Assembly: GCF_039511225.1 (NCBI RefSeq)
Contig: NZ_CP154261.1
Span: forward strand, 2,542,001-2,606,000
Reading direction: 5' to 3'
Length of the DNA: 64,000 nucleotides
Source of the DNA: Sphingobacterium multivorum
GTDB lineage: Bacteria; Bacteroidota; Bacteroidia; Sphingobacteriales; Sphingobacteriaceae
Below, one piece after another: positions 42,878-52,347 of the stretch. The translations under genes were made by a program, and so were the position numbers. Under the pieces are notes generated by a model. It saw nothing but the letters and a program-made list of their open reading frames with translations. It searched no databases and was not told the origin of the DNA. Numbering within the stretch: position 1 is the stretch's first letter; each line of letters begins with the position of its first letter.

Positions 42878-44251
42878 ATGATGTCCGACTTTAAAAAAAA
42901 TATGCACCTGGCAAATCGTGCCGGATTTGGGATGAGCCTACAGCAGATTCCCATTTTTGAACAGCAATCTACTGCAGTCCTCTGGAACCAATATGCCCAG
43001 CAACGTGAATTTCATCCGATCAGTTTCAATACGGAGCAGACCGATTTCGACTATACTGCACTTTCCAAGTTGAATGCCGCAGAAAAAAAGCACGTGCAGC
43101 AGCTCAACCGAAAGCGTAATATTGAAATCAACCTCAACTTTCTGAATGAAATGGTGCATAGCGAAGATCAGCTCAGGGAGAAAATGGCCTTTTTTTGGCA
43201 CGGCCATTTTGCTAGCCGGGGTATCAACTCCAATTTTAGCGCTCATATCCTCAACGAAATCAGAAAAAATGCGCTCGGAAATTTTCGGGATCTGCTGTTT
43301 GCCGTTTCCAAAGCTCCGGCGATGCTCAATTTCCTCAACAACCAGCAGAATAAAAAAGATCACCCCAATGAAAACTTTGCCCGCGAAGTGATGGAACTCT
43401 TCACCATGGGACCTGGTAACTATACCGAGTCGGATGTAAGGGAAGCTGCACGCGCATTTACGGGCTGGTCGTATGATAAGGATGGCCAATTCCTGGAGCG
43501 TAAAAAGTTTCATGACTCGGGCCGCAAAACATTTCTGGGGAAAACCGGGAATTATGACGGTAATGCCGTTTTGGATATTATACTGGATCAACCCGCTACG
43601 GCCCGTTTTATCACAGCAAAACTCTACCGTTTTCTAGTCAACGAACAAGTGGATCAGGACACCGTTGTTTCGTTGAGTAGAGATTTCTACGATTCTGGAT
43701 ACAATATCAAGCAATTGCTCGACCGCATGTTTACAGCAGGCTGGTTTTACGACTCCAAGAATGTCGGTAATAAAATAAAGTCACCGGTAGAACTCATGGC
43801 CGGTATCATGCGCATGTTACCCATGGAAATAGCGAATCCTGAAAACCTGATTGTTTATCAAAAGTTGCTGGGGCAGATGCTCTTGTATCCGCCGAATGTG
43901 GCGGGATGGCCGTCGGGAAAAGCCTGGATCGACAGCTCGACCTTATTACTACGGATGCAGATTCCACAGATATGGACCGGCCTGCGCCCGCTGGACCTTG
44001 ATGCGCAGAATGACGACGACCTCGACATGGGTCTAAAGCAGCCGCGGGCGCTGGCTAAGGCCTATAAAAATCCCAAAATATCCATTGACTGGGCTGGGGT
44101 CGAGGCTGTATTTGCCGACCGGGATCCCTTTGAGCTCTTGCTGTCGCAGCAGCCTTCGTTTGGTAAGAAACTGCGCGATAGCTACGCTGGTGGAAGCCGG
44201 CGTAGAACTATTATTGAAGTCATGAGCATCCCCGAATATCAACTTTGTTAA
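42878..44251 (+). CDS. DUF1800 domain-containing protein
   Basis: 457 residues. It starts LANRAGFGMSLQQI, and the middle shows FWHGHFASRG, HPNENFAREVMELFTMGPGNYTESDVREAARAFTGW (about 165-205) and the C-terminal PPNVAGWPSGKAWID, the standard DUF1800 landmarks. There is no obvious signal peptide. The partner gene of this family (DUF1501) follows 16 bp later, a widespread two-gene unit of unknown biochemical role, likely secreted or envelope-linked. Confidence 0.9.
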   Translation: MMSDFKKNMHLANRAGFGMSLQQIPIFEQQSTAVLWNQYAQQREFHPISFNTEQTDFDYTALSKLNAAEKKHVQQLNRKRNIEINLNFLNEMVHSEDQLREKMAFFWHGHFASRGINSNFSAHILNEIRKNALGNFRDLLFAVSKAPAMLNFLNNQQNKKDHPNENFAREVMELFTMGPGNYTESDVREAARAFTGWSYDKDGQFLERKKFHDSGRKTFLGKTGNYDGNAVLDIILDQPATARFITAKLYRFLVNEQVDQDTVVSLSRDFYDSGYNIKQLLDRMFTAGWFYDSKNVGNKIKSPVELMAGIMRMLPMEIANPENLIVYQKLLGQMLLYPPNVAGWPSGKAWIDSSTLLLRMQIPQIWTGLRPLDLDAQNDDDLDMGLKQPRALAKAYKNPKISIDWAGVEAVFADRDPFELLLSQQPSFGKKLRDSYAGGSRRRTIIEVMSIPEYQLC

Positions 44252-44267
44252 TCGTAAATAGGAAACC

Positions 44268-45461
44268 ATGTTCATCAAAAGACGCCAATTTCTCAAAGCA
44301 GGTACACTCGCAACAGCATCGCTGCTGCTGCCCGATTTCTTAAAAGCCATGTCCTCGCCCGAAGCACTGGAAAGGGGAAATAGGGTGTTGGTCATCTTGC
44401 AGCTTAGTGGCGGCAATGATGGGCTGAATACTATAGTGCCGATACGCAATGATATTTATTTTCGGGAACGGCAGACGATTGCGGTCAATAATGCGCTGGC
44501 CCTTACGGATGAAGCGGGCATTCATCCGGCTTTATCTTTTTTCAAGACACTTTATGATCGTGGCGAACTGGCTGTACTCAACAATGTTGGTTATCCCGAT
44601 CCCAATAAATCGCATTTCCGCAGCATGGATATATGGCATAGTGCGAGCCGTAGCGATGAGTATCTGGAGAGTGGCTGGATAGGCCGCTACCTGGATCAAG
44701 CCTGTTACGACTGCGATCATCCGACGCAGGCGCTCGAAGTGAATGATATGCTAAGTCTTGCTCTCAAGGGAAAAAAGAAAAAAGCGTTTGCGTTTAAAGA
44801 CCCCAAAAAGCTTTATCAGACCAGCCGTGAAGAGTACTTTAATACACTCTATCAGGAACATCAGCATCAGCATGAAGAGGAAACAGTAGCCTATCTGTAT
44901 CAGACCCTGGGTGATACGATAAACAATGCCGATTATATTTTTGAACAGAGTAAAGCCAGTAAGACCGCGGCAGCGTACCCTGATTCTGTGCTTGGAAAGG
45001 ATCTGAAGACGGTATCTTCCTTAATTAAATCAGATATCAATACACAGGTATATTATCTGCAGATCGGTAGTTTTGATACGCATATCAATCAGCAGCAGCG
45101 GCAGGAGAGCCTATTCCACACCATCAATGATGCCGTGGAAGCTTTTGTGGACGACCTCAAGAAAAATGGTCTTTTTCAGCATGTCATGCTCATGACCTTT
45201 TCGGAGTTTGGGCGCAGGGTGGCCCAGAATGCCAGCAATGGCACAGACCATGGTACGGCCAACCAGCTTTTCTTTCTATCCGGAGGCTTGAAAAGACAGG
45301 GGCTGCTCAATGCCTTGCCTGACCTGACTCAGCTCAATGAGGGGGATCTCCAGTATACGGAAGATTTCCGAAAAGTATATGCAACAGTGCTGAAAAACTG
45401 GCTACATGCGGATTCCGCCAAAATATTGGGATGGAAAAATGGGATTTATGATTTTATTTAA
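44268..45461 (+). CDS. DUF1501 domain-containing protein
   Basis: 397 residues. A twin-arginine-like start (FIKRRQFLKAGTLATASLLLP) suggests Tat export. The core shows LVILQLSGGNDGLNTIVPI (about 42-60), SHFRSMDIWHSAS, GSFDTHINQQ and FSEFGRRVAQNASNGTDHGTANQLFFL (about 310-337), the metal-ligand-like DxH and DHG motifs of this alkaline-phosphatase-like (sulfatase-fold) family. It is co-transcribed with the DUF1800 gene. The substrate is unknown. Confidence 0.9.
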   Translation: MFIKRRQFLKAGTLATASLLLPDFLKAMSSPEALERGNRVLVILQLSGGNDGLNTIVPIRNDIYFRERQTIAVNNALALTDEAGIHPALSFFKTLYDRGELAVLNNVGYPDPNKSHFRSMDIWHSASRSDEYLESGWIGRYLDQACYDCDHPTQALEVNDMLSLALKGKKKKAFAFKDPKKLYQTSREEYFNTLYQEHQHQHEEETVAYLYQTLGDTINNADYIFEQSKASKTAAAYPDSVLGKDLKTVSSLIKSDINTQVYYLQIGSFDTHINQQQRQESLFHTINDAVEAFVDDLKKNGLFQHVMLMTFSEFGRRVAQNASNGTDHGTANQLFFLSGGLKRQGLLNALPDLTQLNEGDLQYTEDFRKVYATVLKNWLHADSAKILGWKNGIYDFI

Positions 45462-45509
45462 AAAGCACAGCTGTATGAATACAGTCTGTTCGTGGGATAG
45501 CAGCGCACA

Positions 45510-45540
45510 AAAAAACTGATGCAGACTTGCATCAGTTTTT
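45510..45540. terminator. Bidirectional terminator
   Basis: 9-bp perfect stem ACTGATGCA / TGCATCAGT with loop GACT, flanked by A5 and T5; serves the DUF1501 gene and the convergent msr gene. Confidence 0.88.
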
Positions 45541-45566
45541 GCTAAGAGCCTTTTAAGCTATACCAT

Positions 45567-46673
45567 TTACTTTTTGACTAGCAAGGGCAAATATTTTTCA
45601 TAACCCTTGGCTTTCATTTCTTCTTTAGGCACAAATTGGAGAGAAGCACTATTGATGCAATAGCGTAGCCCCCCTTTGTTGGCAGGGCCGTCATCAAAGA
45701 CATGTCCTAGGTGAGCGTCGCCAGTTTTGCTACGTACTTCCGTGCGGCGCATGCCATGAGAATTATCAGCTAATTCTTCGACTAAGTCTGGATTGATCGG
45801 TTTGGAAAAGCTGGGCCATCCACAGCCTGATTCAAACTTGTCGGTCGAGACAAATAGCGGTTCACCGGTAGTAATATCTACATAAATGCCATCTCTGAAC
45901 TCATCATTGTATGCGTTATCAAAGGCACGCTCGGTTGCCTGATTTTGTGTTACATCATATTGTAGTGCTGTAAGTTCTTTTTTAAGTGTGCTCTTGTCCT
46001 TTCTTTTGTAGGTCGGTAACACAACTGTATCTTTGGCGGGAGAAGGATTGGCTTTGCGAGCCATCTCGAATAATTCCGGATCAATATGGCAGTAGCCACC
46101 TGGATTTTTGTCGAGATATTTTTGATGGTATGTCTCAGCGTCGTAGTAATTTTGTAAGGGTTCCAGTTCAACAACTATTTTTGCCGGATATTTTTTGGCC
46201 AGTTCGGCAAGGCTTTCCTTGATAACCGGAATGGCTGAATCATTTGTATAGTAAATACCGGTACGATATTGTGTTCCGATATCGTTTCCTTGCTTATTGA
46301 GCGAGGTCGGGTCGATAGTCTTTAGGAATAAATCTACGAGCAGCTTTAAGTCAACGATCTGTGGATCGTAAGTGACTTTGACAGTCTCCGCAAAGCCCGT
46401 TTTTCCTTTGGAAACCTGCTCATAGCTTGGGTTTTTTAGATTGCCATTGGCATAACCAACTTCGGTAGCGGTCACCCCGCGGACCTGCTTAAGAAAATGC
46501 TCCGTACCCCAAAAACATCCCCCTGCAAAATAAATAACCTGATCTTTCTCACCAGGAGGGTTCATAGCTTGTTTTTTAATTATTTTGGAATCATCAGTTT
46601 TCTGCGAAAAACCAAATTTGCTGAGCATAAATAAGCCTAATCCTAGTAATAATAATAAAAATACCTGTTTCAT
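45567..46673 (-). CDS. msrAB: Bifunctional methionine sulfoxide reductase MsrA/MsrB
   Basis: 368 residues, exported (signal-like [17 protein letters not shown]). The MsrA domain (about 45-200) contains the catalytic Cys in [12 protein letters not shown] and the [10 protein letters not shown] segment. The MsrB domain (about 235-355) contains [11 protein letters not shown], the [13 protein letters not shown] loop and the catalytic Cys in [11 protein letters not shown]; the zinc-type CxxC pairs are absent, as in the zinc-free MsrB form. The two domains reduce S- and R-methionine sulfoxide in the envelope and so repair oxidised surface proteins. Monocistronic. Confidence 0.95.
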   Translation of the reverse strand: MKQVFLLLLLGLGLFMLSKFGFSQKTDDSKIIKKQAMNPPGEKDQVIYFAGGCFWGTEHFLKQVRGVTATEVGYANGNLKNPSYEQVSKGKTGFAETVKVTYDPQIVDLKLLVDLFLKTIDPTSLNKQGNDIGTQYRTGIYYTNDSAIPVIKESLAELAKKYPAKIVVELEPLQNYYDAETYHQKYLDKNPGGYCHIDPELFEMARKANPSPAKDTVVLPTYKRKDKSTLKKELTALQYDVTQNQATERAFDNAYNDEFRDGIYVDITTGEPLFVSTDKFESGCGWPSFSKPINPDLVEELADNSHGMRRTEVRSKTGDAHLGHVFDDGPANKGGLRYCINSASLQFVPKEEMKAKGYEKYLPLLVKK

Positions 46674-46896
46674 AGCGTTTCTCCATTCTTGTTTTTTAAT
46701 ATACGATGTAAAGATCCAGATCGGTTTTAATCAATTTTAAAATTGGGATTCTTTGCTTCGTTATTGGTAAGATATATCTAGTTATGAAATTCCATAAATA
46801 TCGATAGAGAGTTTTAGGATGATGGCACTTTTTTTACCTGAAGCAGACAATAGGATACAGTTACCGACAGAAATCTATTGTTAAGTTGCTAAAAGT

Positions 46897-47235
46897 TTAT
46901 ACACTAATTTTTTTGCCGAACACCGACAATACCATATAACCTAAAATTCCCGCCAGCAGTGAGGTCAGCAGAATCTATAACTTCGCTTCATTGATATGCA
47001 GCGCGTCGCTGAAGGACAGGATGGAAATAAATATAGACATGGTAAAGCCAATTCCAGCCAATAAACCCACACCCAGGATATGTTTGAATGAGCTTCCTTC
47101 CGGTAGACTGCTAATCCCCAGTTTAGAGCAGACAAAAGTCATGATTAAGATACCCAATGGCTTGCCCCAGTAATAAGCCAAGGCTAATACCCAGGCCCAT
47201 CGGAGCGGCTATGATGTTCAGTATTTTACAAAAAA
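46897..47235 (-). pseudogene. nhaA: nhaA fragment, decayed
   Basis: Only the C-terminal third of a Na+/H+ antiporter NhaA remains. The frame shows GLGISLGLLLG, then a one-base shift, then KPLGILIMTFVCSKLG, SSFKHILGVGLLAGIGFTMS and FISILSFSDA. After NEAKL there is an in-frame TAG, yet the NhaA reading continues (ILLTSLLAGILGYMVLSVFG) to TAA at 46897. With the 5' two-thirds missing, one frameshift and one nonsense codon, the gene is dead. Confidence 0.8.
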
Positions 47236-47344
47236 TGAGTTAATCAGTGATGTACTGAAACATTATGAACGCTTTCTCGAAATTATCTCGGAAGAGAAAA
47301 ATGAAATGTTTATCAGTAGCAATGCCAACAAAAATCTAAGGTGA
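47207..47344 (+). pseudogene. Unidentified gene remnant abutting the nhaA fragment
   Basis: An open stretch of about 45 codons on the plus strand (YDVQYFTKNELISDVLKHYE...) ends at TGA 47342-47344, with protein-like composition but no start codon. It may be the C-terminal tail of a lost gene joined to nhaA by deletion. No family recognised. Confidence 0.3.
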
Positions 47345-47739
47345 TCAGCTGAATACTTCGCATTGCTCAATATGCGGGATAGCTTGTGCTTGACCTATCA
47401 AAGCTGATTACCATCGACACAATAGTTTAGCATTGGCCGAATTCGATTTACTGTTAACACCACACATCTTTTCGTTGATGCATCGTATAGAGTTGTTATC
47501 TGTTGGGAATGCCGTTTTTATTCCGCATTATGATATCCATTATTGGATAAGGATTTTGTGAGTGAACTCGAAAATCGGGCCGGGAGTAGATATTTAGTTC
47601 GTTTTTCTTCAGGTTTAAAGTGAAAGATGCAAATTTCGATAGGTCAGAATATTTTACTAATTTAGTGACATATGATAGTGTTGATGGAGGATAATACTGT
47701 TGATTTTACCATATTTTTATTTAATAGATCAGTAACTTT
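47345..47739 (+). other. Intergenic region before the phytochrome gene
   Basis: 395 bp with no gene that I can support; likely eroded sequence plus the promoter region of the kinase. No clear TAnnTTTG element with correct spacing was found. Confidence 0.5.
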
Positions 47740-49941
47740 ATGCGTGAAATCAATTGTCATGAGGAAAAAATTCACCTGTGTGGAAATATACAGTCTTTTG
47801 GGTATTTATTTATCTTTGAAGACGATAAGTGTATTGCGGTAAGTGAAAACTGTGCAGCTATTGCAGGTGAAAAATACTCCGAAATGCTCGGCATGACAGT
47901 AGACGATGTTCTTCATCGGATTGTTCCATCTTTTGAACTTCGTGGAGAGAGCATAGAACATGCTGTTTCAGACAGCATGTTTGCCAGGTATTCCGATCGT
48001 GTAGCTATCCTTGCTAACGATTATTTTTTAAGTCTCTATAGGTATGATGGCAAAATTTATCTTGAAATAGAGGCCTGCAATCCGCTTGCTGTCAAAACCA
48101 CCAAATTATATTATTATGCCAAGCATTTAGATGACCGTAGCGGGGGCAACTCTTGCTGGCAGGCATTGACTGAATTGATTAAGGACATCATCCACTATGA
48201 TAGAGTGATGGTGTATCGCTTTTTGGAAGATAATAGTGGACAAGTTATTGCAGAGAGCAAGACTGCGGATCTGGAATCGTTGATGAATTACCGTTATCCG
48301 GAATTCGATATTCCGGCACAGGCGCGCGAGCTTTACCGTGTTTTTCATGCCCGCCATACGGCGAATGTCAATGAGGAAGCGATTCCGCTAATGGGGCGGA
48401 GTGCCGATGCTCTCGATCTTACACGCTGCAGCCTTCGGGCACTTTCACCCATGCATTTGCAATACCTTAAAAATGCCGGCGTAAAGGCGAGTGCAAGTTT
48501 TAGCATTATCGTGGACGATGAGCTTTGGGGGCTTGTAGCCTGTCAGAACCGGGAGCCAATGCATGTCGATCTTTCACAGCGCCATCTATGTACCTTTCTT
48601 ACACAATACGCTGTGAACAATTATCTGGCAGATTTTCAGAAGAAACAGGTAAAAGTTCAGAAAAACCTATCGCAGCTGAAGCATGATCTAAAAAGTGATT
48701 TGTTGGTCAAGCGCGACTTGTATGATGTGTTGGAAAAGTATGCCGTGCGTATTATGGAGGTAATGAACGGGCAGGGGCTAATCATTAAACGTGATCGCGC
48801 AATCATGATGGTGGGTGAGGTGCCTGATAAAAAAATGCTCCGAGAAATTGATAAACAAATAGCCAATGCAGAGTTTTTTGCGACAGATAGATTTAAGTGT
48901 GATGGTTCTTCCAAAGATGTTGAGATGTATCCTGGTGTATTGCGCATCAGTATTCTGCCCGCAAATAACTGGTACTTATATGTCTTTAGAAAAGAACGTC
49001 TGATAGAAGAGACCTGGGCAGGGAAGCCGGAAAAAGTGATGCAGGTTGACGAAGATCGAAAGATCACCTTTCCTTCGCCACGTTCTTCTTTCGAGGCATG
49101 GAAAAAGATTACGAAGGGAAAAGCCGAAAAATGGCAATCTTCTGAACTCGCTTTTATTGAAGATATAACACACATTATTCAGCAAGCAGTGGCACAACGT
49201 GGTGGAGAGATTGATGAATTGAACAAGAAACTGGTGCGCTCTAATAATGCGCTTGATACTTTTGGCTACACATTGACACATGATCTTAAAAATCCGCTGA
49301 CGACGATACAGCTCACTGCACAAATGTTGCTCCATAAAAAAGACATCTCTGAGGAACTGCTTGCAAAGTCAATGAAAAACATCTTGGATGGGACGCAGCT
49401 GATGCGGGATATGATGGATAAAGTTTATCAAATGTCGAAGGTAAATCATGTAGACTTTGTGTTTGAACCAATTAATCCACAGTCCAAGATTGTCAATATC
49501 GTTGAAAATTGCAAACAGCAATACAAGGTTCCTCATTTAGAATTTATAATGGGCGAAACACTACCTGTTTTGGGAGAGAGAACACTGATCTATCAATTAT
49601 TTCTGAATCTTGTTGGCAATGCCATAAAATACAGCAGCAAGAGGCAAAACCCGCAAGTTTCCGTTAAGAGCATGCGGCAAGGAAATACGGTCCGGTATGA
49701 TATCAAGGATAATGGAATCGGAATTGATTTGAAGGAGGGCGACAAAATTTTTGAAATCTTTGCCCGAATGGCCAATTCAGAAGGCTTTGAGGGTTCGGGG
49801 GTTGGCCTGTCCATTGTTAAACAAATTGCGAGTAAGCTCAACGCAGCTATTCATGTAGAAAGCGAATTAGATGTCGGTACTACATTTTCAGTCGTCTTCA
49901 AAGATGTACCTGAAGCAGATCGTATGCATTTAGTATCTTAA
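47740..49941 (+). CDS. Bacteriophytochrome sensor histidine kinase
   Basis: 733 residues, cytoplasmic. PAS-like domain (about 5-110) with the biliverdin-type Cys6 just before EKIHLCGNIQSFG; GAF domain (about 130-290) with FDIPAQARELY and SPMHLQYLKNAGV (the pyrrole-water His); PHY domain (about 300-490) with the tongue motif PRSSFEAW; then HisKA (about 505-570, H-box LTHDLKNPLTTIQL) and HATPase (about 605-725, NAIKYSSKRQNP, DNGIGID, GSGVGLSIVKQI). It should sense red/far-red light and phosphorylate the receiver encoded 195 bp downstream. The usual ACHH at the end of the GAF domain is ACQN here, an unusual change next to the chromophore. Confidence 0.92.
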   Translation: MREINCHEEKIHLCGNIQSFGYLFIFEDDKCIAVSENCAAIAGEKYSEMLGMTVDDVLHRIVPSFELRGESIEHAVSDSMFARYSDRVAILANDYFLSLYRYDGKIYLEIEACNPLAVKTTKLYYYAKHLDDRSGGNSCWQALTELIKDIIHYDRVMVYRFLEDNSGQVIAESKTADLESLMNYRYPEFDIPAQARELYRVFHARHTANVNEEAIPLMGRSADALDLTRCSLRALSPMHLQYLKNAGVKASASFSIIVDDELWGLVACQNREPMHVDLSQRHLCTFLTQYAVNNYLADFQKKQVKVQKNLSQLKHDLKSDLLVKRDLYDVLEKYAVRIMEVMNGQGLIIKRDRAIMMVGEVPDKKMLREIDKQIANAEFFATDRFKCDGSSKDVEMYPGVLRISILPANNWYLYVFRKERLIEETWAGKPEKVMQVDEDRKITFPSPRSSFEAWKKITKGKAEKWQSSELAFIEDITHIIQQAVAQRGGEIDELNKKLVRSNNALDTFGYTLTHDLKNPLTTIQLTAQMLLHKKDISEELLAKSMKNILDGTQLMRDMMDKVYQMSKVNHVDFVFEPINPQSKIVNIVENCKQQYKVPHLEFIMGETLPVLGERTLIYQLFLNLVGNAIKYSSKRQNPQVSVKSMRQGNTVRYDIKDNGIGIDLKEGDKIFEIFARMANSEGFEGSGVGLSIVKQIASKLNAAIHVESELDVGTTFSVVFKDVPEADRMHLVS

Positions 49942-50135
49942 ACGACGGAGGGTAGATTTTTTAGAAGGCGATATAGTGGTTTTTATCCAATAAATTGTCT
50001 ATCTTGTGGAATCTCAAAGAAAGATTATATAAACGGTTTGGTAACCAACTATCTGCCCAGCTTAGGTCTATATTTTAAATTCCTCCCACAAGACCATATT
50101 TTTCAATCATTGCGGTGTTTTTAAACAATCAAAAA

Positions 50136-50492
50136 ATGAAAAAGAAAATTGTTGTTTGTGATGATGAAACCGTCATCCTTAACGTTTTAGAGCTGGCTTT
50201 AAAGAATGAATTCAGAGAAGTTTATTTAGTTTCAAAAAGCAGAGAACTTATTGCATCCGTCGAAGAAATTGAGCCTGATATTATATTGTTGGATATTGAA
50301 ATGCCATGGCTGTCAGGTGACGATATCCTTCGTGAACTCCGAAGTTCGGAAAAACATCGAAATATTCCAGTGATCATGATGTCTGCAAGTTCGCGTGGGA
50401 AGCAGGTTGCTTCTGAGAGTGGAGCTGACGCCTTTTTGGCCAAACCATTTGAACTGGACGATCTTTTACTTCTCGTGGATAAATTAGGCTAA
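50136..50492 (+). CDS. CheY-like response regulator (paralog 2), partner of the phytochrome
   Basis: 118 residues from the ATG at 50136; a GTG at 50115 would add seven codons unlike the paralog, so the ATG is preferred. Receiver only: DDE (9-11), Asp53 in ILLDIEMPW, Ser in MMSASS, Lys in LAKPFELDD. It aligns without gaps with the regulator at 42333 and by eye is over half identical. Its position after the bacteriophytochrome suggests that it takes the phosphate from that kinase. A terminator follows directly. Confidence 0.9.
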   Translation: MKKKIVVCDDETVILNVLELALKNEFREVYLVSKSRELIASVEEIEPDIILLDIEMPWLSGDDILRELRSSEKHRNIPVIMMSASSRGKQVASESGADAFLAKPFELDDLLLLVDKLG

Positions 50493-50509
50493 GCGTAAAA
50501 TCAGCTAAC

Positions 50510-50543
50510 CGCCAAAAGGATATAAACTTTTGGCGTTTTTTTT
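50510..50543 (+). terminator. Strong rho-independent terminator
   Basis: Perfect 9-bp stem CGCCAAAAG / CTTTTGGCG with an 8-nt loop followed by eight T. Confidence 0.9.
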
Positions 50544-50625
50544 GGGGGAAAATAGAATAGAGTTAATCTTAAGAGCGATGGTCTGTTGCATTATTCTACT
50601 GGTTTGTGCATAAATCCATCATAAA

Positions 50626-50656
50626 TTGACTTTCCTAAAAATAAAACCTAATTTTG
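50626..50656 (+). promoter_or_regulatory. Promoter of the ECF sigma gene
   Basis: TTG (50626-50628), 20 bp, then TAATTTTG (50649-50656): a textbook Bacteroidota housekeeping promoter, 27 bp before the start codon. Confidence 0.65.
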
Positions 50657-50683
50657 ATTCATCAACAATAACTAAACCAGCAG

Positions 50684-51211
50684 ATGAGTGTCACACATGT
50701 CCGACAATTGTTTACCCAGCTTTACGAAGAAAATTGGGTGAAGTTGTATGTGCATGTTTTCCGCATGTTGGACGATCGTGACGAAGCCCGTGATATTGTG
50801 CAGGAAATATTTGCCAATCTTTGGGACCGCATGGAACGACTGGAAATTGAGCATTCCTATCAGGCTTACCTGTTTCGTTCGGCCCGAAACTTGGTGATCA
50901 ACCGCATCGCCAGCCAGGATGTCGGACGTAAATATGAACATTACCTGGAGCATGCCGCCCCGAGCCTTGAAATTATGCCCGACGAATTGCTGCGGGAGAA
51001 GGAATTGGCTGCGCAGATCGATCAAGCGATTGAAAAGCTGCCCCGTAAAATGGCTTTGATCTTCAAAAAAAGCCGTTTCGAACAACGTAGTTACCGGGAG
51101 ATCGCCGCGGAACTGGAGATCTCGGAGCAGACCGTCAAAAAGCAGATATCCAATGCGTTGGCAGTTTTAAGAAAAAAAATACGAACTATTTTCATTTTTT
51201 TCTACCACTAA
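50684..51211 (+). CDS. ECF RNA polymerase sigma factor
   Basis: 175 residues. Sigma region 2 (about 10-75) with FRMLDDRDEARDIVQEIFANLWDR; sigma region 4 (about 115-165) with KLPRKMALIFKKSRFEQRSYREIAAELEISEQTVKKQISNAL read as helix-turn-helix. It is the FecI-like type that is paired with a FecR-type anti-sigma in the next gene (44 bp) and a SusC receptor with an STN domain, together forming a cell-surface signalling system: ligand in the receptor relays through FecR to release the sigma factor and induce the transport operon. Confidence 0.92.
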   Translation: MSVTHVRQLFTQLYEENWVKLYVHVFRMLDDRDEARDIVQEIFANLWDRMERLEIEHSYQAYLFRSARNLVINRIASQDVGRKYEHYLEHAAPSLEIMPDELLREKELAAQIDQAIEKLPRKMALIFKKSRFEQRSYREIAAELEISEQTVKKQISNALAVLRKKIRTIFIFFYH

Positions 51212-51255
51212 AGGGCCGCCATCCTGTCTTCTAATCAATAAACAGGATAGCACCT

Positions 51256-52308
51256 ATGAAACCACCCTTATCGAAACAATTATTGCAGCGCTACCAACAA
51301 GGTCTGTGCAATGCTGAGGAAATGGCACTTGTCGAAAGTTGGTACAATCAGCTCAGCAAGATAAATAATGAAAAAGATATACCTGAACTTGATCTGGCGG
51401 CCGAAGACCGGTATTTCCAACAGCATATTTTTGGACCCGTATTGCGGGGGCATCGCCAACGCCGTGCTTATCTGAAGGTAGCTGCCAGTCTGGTATTCTT
51501 TTTGATGGCAGGCGTCGCTATATATTTCTTTTCCAAGCCTCAACGAGCACCGAAACCTTTGCCTTTTAGTGTCGGTCAATTCCAGGCGGATCTGCTGATC
51601 GGCAACGAAGTGGTCAGCCTCGACGACAAGAAGCCCTTTAGCCCCGCCTATATGGCGCAGGAAAAAGGGGCGAAGGTGGCTGTCAAAACCAAAAAGGGGC
51701 AAGAATTCAAAATGGAGCTTCCGGATGGTACCGTCGTCTGGCTAAATGCCGACAGCAAGCTGGAAATCGGATCGGGATATAACCTACAGGAACGCGCGGT
51801 ATTCCTGACGGGTGAAGCTTATTTCAAGGTGGCAAAAAATAAAGCAAAACCTTTTATTGTTCATGTCGGCAACACCAGCATCGAAGCCTTGGGAACCGCT
51901 TTCAATGTGAAATTATACGAAAACGACAGTCAGCTGTTGACCACACAGCTGGATGAGGGAAAAATACGGGTCAGCAATGCGGGTCTTCAGCAAGTATTGC
52001 TGCCGGGACAGTCCATCGAACTGAATGTGCAGAACGGCGCCTTCCAGCTGCTGCAGGACAACAGCGCACAGGATGCTGCCAATTGGAAAGACGGTTACTT
52101 TGAATTTGACCAGACGCCGCTTCCCGAGATCTTGGCCGATCTCGCCCGGTGGTACAATTTTACCTATAGCCTGTCACCCGTCTATAATAATAAAGTCCTG
52201 AGCGGAAAAATCAGCAAAAAAGAGTCCTTTGCCGAAGTGCTTAAAATATTGCGGTTCGCCGGCATAAATTATACCATCGACAAGGACCGACTCGTCCTTG
52301 TGCCCTAA
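51256..52308 (+). CDS. FecR-family anti-sigma factor
   Basis: 350 residues. A short cytoplasmic N-terminus (about 1-75) precedes a single membrane segment (about 76-92, AASLVFFLMAGVAIYFF). The periplasmic FecR domain (about 140-235) has KMELPDGTVVWLNADSKLEIG, AVFLTGEAYFKV and FIVHVGNTSIEALGTAFNV. A C-terminal DUF4974 segment (FDQTPLPEILADLARWYNF) follows. It holds the sigma factor at the membrane and contacts the STN domain of the SusC receptor encoded next. Confidence 0.93.
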   Translation: MKPPLSKQLLQRYQQGLCNAEEMALVESWYNQLSKINNEKDIPELDLAAEDRYFQQHIFGPVLRGHRQRRAYLKVAASLVFFLMAGVAIYFFSKPQRAPKPLPFSVGQFQADLLIGNEVVSLDDKKPFSPAYMAQEKGAKVAVKTKKGQEFKMELPDGTVVWLNADSKLEIGSGYNLQERAVFLTGEAYFKVAKNKAKPFIVHVGNTSIEALGTAFNVKLYENDSQLLTTQLDEGKIRVSNAGLQQVLLPGQSIELNVQNGAFQLLQDNSAQDAANWKDGYFEFDQTPLPEILADLARWYNFTYSLSPVYNNKVLSGKISKKESFAEVLKILRFAGINYTIDKDRLVLVP

Positions 52309-52347
52309 CCAAGCCCAAAACAAACGAATATTCAATCTAAATACCCT

